Source: Saxidomus purpurata (Eukaryota; Mollusca; Bivalvia; Venerida; Veneridae). From it: DNA of 64,000 nucleotides. The position numbers and the translations under genes are program-made. Positions 61,001-64,000 of the stretch are shown piece by piece. Below the pieces are notes generated by a model. That model ran no database searches. It was not told the origin of the DNA and saw nothing but the letters and a program-made list of their open reading frames with translations. The DNA lies in the NCBI GenBank assembly GCA_022818135.1, contig JAFMSR010000018.1, positions 2,957,077 through 3,021,076 on the forward strand, read 5' to 3'. How positions within the stretch are numbered: position 1 is the first letter of the stretch; every line of letters starts with the position of its first letter.

Positions 61001-62677
61001 AAAGTATATATATTGTTTGAAGAGTGTTTGAAGTTTAAAGAAATAAAACAAATAAATTAAGTGCAGCTCATGGTTACAAAAAGAAATAGGTCACTAATTG
61101 TAATAAAATATCTCCCTCATCATTAATGTTTTAACAAGGCTTGCAGCTACGGATAGTCACCTTAACCAAAATGTTGTTGGTACATTTTACACACTATCCC
61201 CTGCTTTGGGAAACCGTGTGAATTCTGTTATATGTCTTAAAATTAATTTTATGCTCATAGTTTTGCTATAACAGATGGTTTATCCATCTTCCCCTCCTTT
61301 CTACCATCTATCCTTCCATCCTCTTACCACACAGAATGGTCATAAATTTGTAACAAATAATGCTATTTTTAATCTGTAAAACGGCTCCCCCAAGCAGTGA
61401 GCAATGTTTCATATGCAATATTTTTGAGTGATAAAGGAAGCCTAGCTGTAAATGCAAGTAAAGACCAATGACATCTGGTGAATGTTTCTTTTTATGATCA
61501 TGAACACCCTCATTTGTTTTGTTTGGTGTGCTTAGGAACTATAAAGTCTTTTTTCAGAACGTGTATAGGTTTACATACACCTTAAACGTAACAAAACAAA
61601 GAAAGACGTTTGAAGATTTTGGTAAATGAAACTTTAGCTTTGTCAGGCACTACCTGAAAGAGTGCAATTACTACTTGAATAATAAATACACATAGAAACC
61701 TGTTAAAAGTTAAAAGATAAGATCAATCTCAATGAAGAATAATGCAGTCATAGTTTAAGAACTGGAGAAAAGAATCATAAGTAAATTAAATCATCGTAAT
61801 GATGGCATATCTAAATAGCAAGATAAACATAAGAACCGATAATTCACATTTTACATGTGAGTATTTTTCTAGGCCAATGCAATAACCCGAAAAGTATCGT
61901 TCTTTTGTTAAAGCTGCTCGCTCTCAGATTTTGGTAAAAAAATAAAGTTCTTCAAACTGAATGTAAATAACGTATTTTAGAACATATAAATTCCTGCCAC
62001 GTTTATCTCTAAATTAAAAAAATACGCTACCAAATTCAAAAGCGTTGCAAACGCTTTTGAAATTTCAATATAAACATATAGTGTAGCGGTACCGTGTAAC
62101 CGACATATTCAATCGATTTCTGCAAATTCCTACCTAGATTTTTGCTTATAATTTGATTCTAGCCTTTAGTTTTATATCTTGGTATAATTATGTCAATTTT
62201 TAAAAAGAATATTTTTTTCAACGGTAACTGAGAACGAGCAGCTTTAAATGAGCGAAACGACCAAGGTACGGGTTGCATTTCTAGAGTGGTACATTTATAT
62301 AAAATAATCGGCAAAAAAAAGGCAACTTGTATAGCGTAATTTCAACATCTTGCCTGATCTTAATAAAAGTAATACAGCAAATATAGATAGCAATCTACAT
62401 GTACGATTAAGAACCTATAATCACGACACTTCACAACTAAGCACACCATTTTTCATTCAGTGATGAGAATATGTTCTAATGGAGAGCTGTTTTGCCTCAA
62501 GCGGTCTGCTGATTACAAGTTATTCATTTGTTTCCTTCACAATCTGACCGAAGAAAAACACATCAGAACGAAACTATCATTAACGCTACGGAAACACAAA
62601 TTCGAATCTACGACACAATAATGTATAATTACCATTTGTAGCCAAATATTCGTATGAATTATCTGATTCTTCTCATC
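51530..62677 (-). CDS. Nicotinic acetylcholine receptor alpha-type subunit (5' end outside window)
   Basis: Subunit of a pentameric cation channel at the plasma membrane. Eight minus-strand exons join in frame: 62633-62677, 60094-60203, 56837-56943, 55207-55356, 54528-54722, 52852-52938, 52280-52389, 51530-52054 (1329 nt, 442 residues plus TAG). Ligand-site parts: loop D Trp in TNIWLQM, loop A Tyr in PDILLYNSAD, Cys-loop [15 protein letters not shown], loop B Trp and Tyr in FGSWTYDG, and loop [10 protein letters not shown] with the vicinal cysteines that define alpha subunits. M1 follows [11 protein letters not shown]2 is [20 protein letters not shown] with Glu at -1', Leu at 9' and Glu at 20', the cation-channel pattern. 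M3 and M4 ([16 protein letters not shown]) follow. Exon sizes 45, 110, 195, 87 and 110 match vertebrate CHRNA7 as I recall. The signal peptide and first beta strands lie beyond position 64000. It is probably one of the many bivalve nAChR genes, so I give no symbol. Confidence 0.95.
52280..52389 (-). CDS. nAChR exon (M3), 110 bp
   Basis: Encodes [36 protein letters not shown], phase 0 at the donor gtaggt. Confidence 0.96.
52852..52938 (-). CDS. nAChR exon (pore M2), 87 bp
   Basis: Encodes [28 protein letters not shown] plus one base of Gly; acceptor catttag, donor gtacgt. Confidence 0.97.
53085..53680. mobile_element. Palindromic foldback element with ~185-bp TIRs in the M1-M2 intron of nAChR
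   Basis: The ends are TACGGAATCCCGTTCG and its complement; about 185 bp of each arm is nearly identical in inverted orientation, with only a handful of differences. The direct repeat GGAAAC flanks it (53079-53084, 53681-53686). Each arm contains gcgataattatcgc-type palindromes and tgcgagaattaag repeats, and the roughly 225-bp centre is itself partly inverted. Open frames in both arms encode the same peptide on opposite strands only because the arms are mirror copies. No transposase. Confidence 0.88.
54528..54722 (-). CDS. nAChR exon (loop C, M1), 195 bp
   Basis: Encodes [20 protein letters not shown], then the pre-M1 RRR, M1 and [10 protein letters not shown] plus one base of Gly. Confidence 0.97.
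55207..55356 (-). CDS. nAChR exon (Cys-loop, loop B), 150 bp
   Basis: Starts after tattttag and gives (D)[18 protein letters not shown], then [17 protein letters not shown] through NGEWELI and one base of Gly. The acceptor was chosen because it rebuilds a 13-residue Cys-loop. Confidence 0.93.
56837..56943 (-). CDS. nAChR exon (first Cys of the Cys-loop), 107 bp
   Basis: Encodes [20 protein letters not shown] through [15 protein letters not shown] plus one base of Asp. Acceptor tttacag, donor gtaagg. Confidence 0.95.
56944..60093 (-). other. nAChR intron with CCGAAT-rich segment and SINE head
   Basis: Between the Cys-loop exon and the loop A exon. 57730-58180 is rich in accgaat/attcggt motifs, in both orientations around 58070-58190. 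A SINE-like head is at 59944-60010. No other feature supported. Confidence 0.5.
59944..60010 (+). mobile_element. tRNA-derived SINE head fragment
   Basis: Contains ggtggctgggtggtcgctg (A-box-like) and acaggttcgaatcctgac (B box). The spacing between boxes is shorter than in a functional tRNA and no cloverleaf can be closed, so a SINE relic is preferred. Confidence 0.55.
60094..60203 (-). CDS. nAChR exon (loop A), 110 bp
   Basis: Encodes [20 protein letters not shown] through [13 protein letters not shown] and two bases of Ser. Acceptor cgtgcag, donor gtaagt. Confidence 0.95.
62633..62677 (-). CDS. nAChR exon (loop D Trp), 45 bp
   Basis: Encodes [15 protein letters not shown], phase 0 on both sides; acceptor ttctacag, donor gtaatt. 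Vertebrate alpha7 has DEKNQVLTTNIWLQM. Confidence 0.95.
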
Positions 62678-64000
62678 CTGTAGAAAACAAGATTAAATGA
62701 ATATTGATGAGGCAGTGTCGTACTGAAGCAATCAAATATACTTTAAGCGAAATCATCGAATTATTATAGCATTCACTCGCTGACAGACTGATTAAAGCCA
62801 TAGCAAATTAAGTGTTCTATCTTAATTTTCTTTTTCCAAGACGCAGAACTGTCCAAATGACAAATGTTTACAAAGAAACAGTCGATAGATTTGTGCATTT
62901 GGTCAAATTATACAAACATTTATCTACAGTAAATTGCGAAAATTCGGATATAATGAATTACGTTTTATAACGTACAATTTCCAAATCCCTTGATTTGTTA
63001 TATTTAAAATTTTAAATGCATTTCTTTATGTTATAACCGATTTTACTTAATAGCTTAATATTCAGGAAATTCTAGAAAATGCAATATCGGAAAAATATTT
63101 AAACTGGGAAATGTAAGAATAGTTAATATATTAACTTGACGCAAATTAAAAACAAACTTTGTCTGCTTTTCTTGTAAAGTTACATTTCTTTCTCGGCTAA
63201 TAAAAATCCGTGTTTAAAATTCGTTCTAAATTTTCAATTCAAAGTTCAGAACCTCTGACAACAACTTTATGTTCGTAAAAAGCAAAGTAAAATATTTTGA
63301 TGAAACGGAAATATGGATCGCATAAAACTGTCTTTAATGATTGGAATATTCTCTCATTAACGTTATAAATTGTGCAGTTTTTGTAAAGTTGCACTTGTAT
63401 GATATCAAACACTATTAGTGTGTGCTTTCTGAAATCCAAAGTATAAGATTTAAGTTAGAAAAAATGATTCAACGCCAATGCGTTGTCCTTAAAGTTCTAA
63501 ATATAGATAAGTTTTAACTCCCATAATGCTAACGTTCTAAGATACACCTTTTCGTGTATTTCATGTGAGAATGTACCGTAACTTGTTAAAATGGGTGCTC
63601 AGTGAAAATTAGTTGACATTGTACATGTAAATGATGACAATGCTGCAAGGGTATACAGGTTGATCAGTCTCAGTACTGGTCTGGTCGCAAAGACAGAATC
63701 TCTTCCCGCAGGCAGGGCATGAGTTACTTCCCTTTACTTTAACTCTTTCTCTTTATCAAATATACAAAGAGTAAAATATACATTGAAACAAGAAATGTAT
63801 TGGTGCAAAGCATCAAAGTCGCGGAAAAAAATGGCTTTCACTTAGCAAAATAATAACACCTTGAACTACGTGAGAATACTACGCTGAAGTAACTGTATAT
63901 CCAGTAGGCCTGCCGTATTTATTCAAAACAATAAAACATTTTTATTAAGGAAACAATTCACATACTGTGATCCCTTTACTATCTATTCGGAAAAACAACT
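62678..64000. other. nAChR intron upstream of the loop D exon, no exon found
   Basis: I searched the minus strand for the next 5' nAChR exon (usually about 140 bp, ending near a VNDLL/RPV-type segment) and saw none, so the intron runs past the window end. Confidence 0.5.

Overview
This is a window of nuclear genome from an animal, almost certainly a bivalve mollusc. Genes are split by many GT-AG introns, the DNA is AT-rich, and coding DNA is sparse. The intervening sequence carries repeat types I associate with bivalve genomes: degenerate modules with 'aaggtcatatttgacagag', tRNA-derived SINEs, foldback elements and decayed LINE tails. I cannot name the species.

Three protein-coding genes can be assembled by following reading frame across splice sites. 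(1) A complete MAP2K5 (MEK5) orthologue on the + strand, 20 coding exons from 20715 to 36267, 523 residues: N-terminal PB1 domain, a long Ser/Pro-rich linker, and a full dual-specificity kinase domain. (2) A small + strand gene, 3 coding exons from 44654 to 46741, 294 residues: a four-pass membrane protein best matched from memory to TMEM221. (3) The 3' part of a minus-strand alpha-type nicotinic acetylcholine receptor subunit, 8 exons from 62677 down to 51530. It runs from the 45-bp exon carrying the loop-D Trp to the stop after M4; the signal-peptide exons lie beyond 64000. Genes 2 and 3 are convergent, about 4.8 kb apart.

Layout: 1-20.3 kb has no recognisable gene. It holds short tandem repeats, a 2.75-kb satellite of about fifty 55-bp units (9565-12318), two old direct copies of one noncoding segment flanking that satellite (about 5.93-8.65 kb and 14.59-18.69 kb), a molluscan interspersed repeat, and two decayed LINE reverse-transcriptase ends. 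20.35-36.3 kb is MAP2K5, preceded by a 147-bp CT microsatellite and a short upstream ORF. Intron 1 contains a three-layer nested transposon, and other introns hold foldback elements, poly-C tracts and a 30-bp minisatellite. 36.3-44.6 kb is 3' UTR and repeats. 46.7-51.5 kb is intergenic with a perfect 40-bp x 5 minisatellite. The nAChR introns contain a 596-bp, nearly fully palindromic element with ~185-bp inverted repeats and a 6-bp target duplication.

The genes do not form a pathway: one is a MAPK kinase (ERK5 module), one an uncharacterised membrane protein, one a ligand-gated cation channel. The less ordinary material is the mobile and repeat DNA, together with two changes in the MEK5 kinase core (Glu for the near-invariant Asp of DxWxxG, Ser for the second activation-loop Thr).
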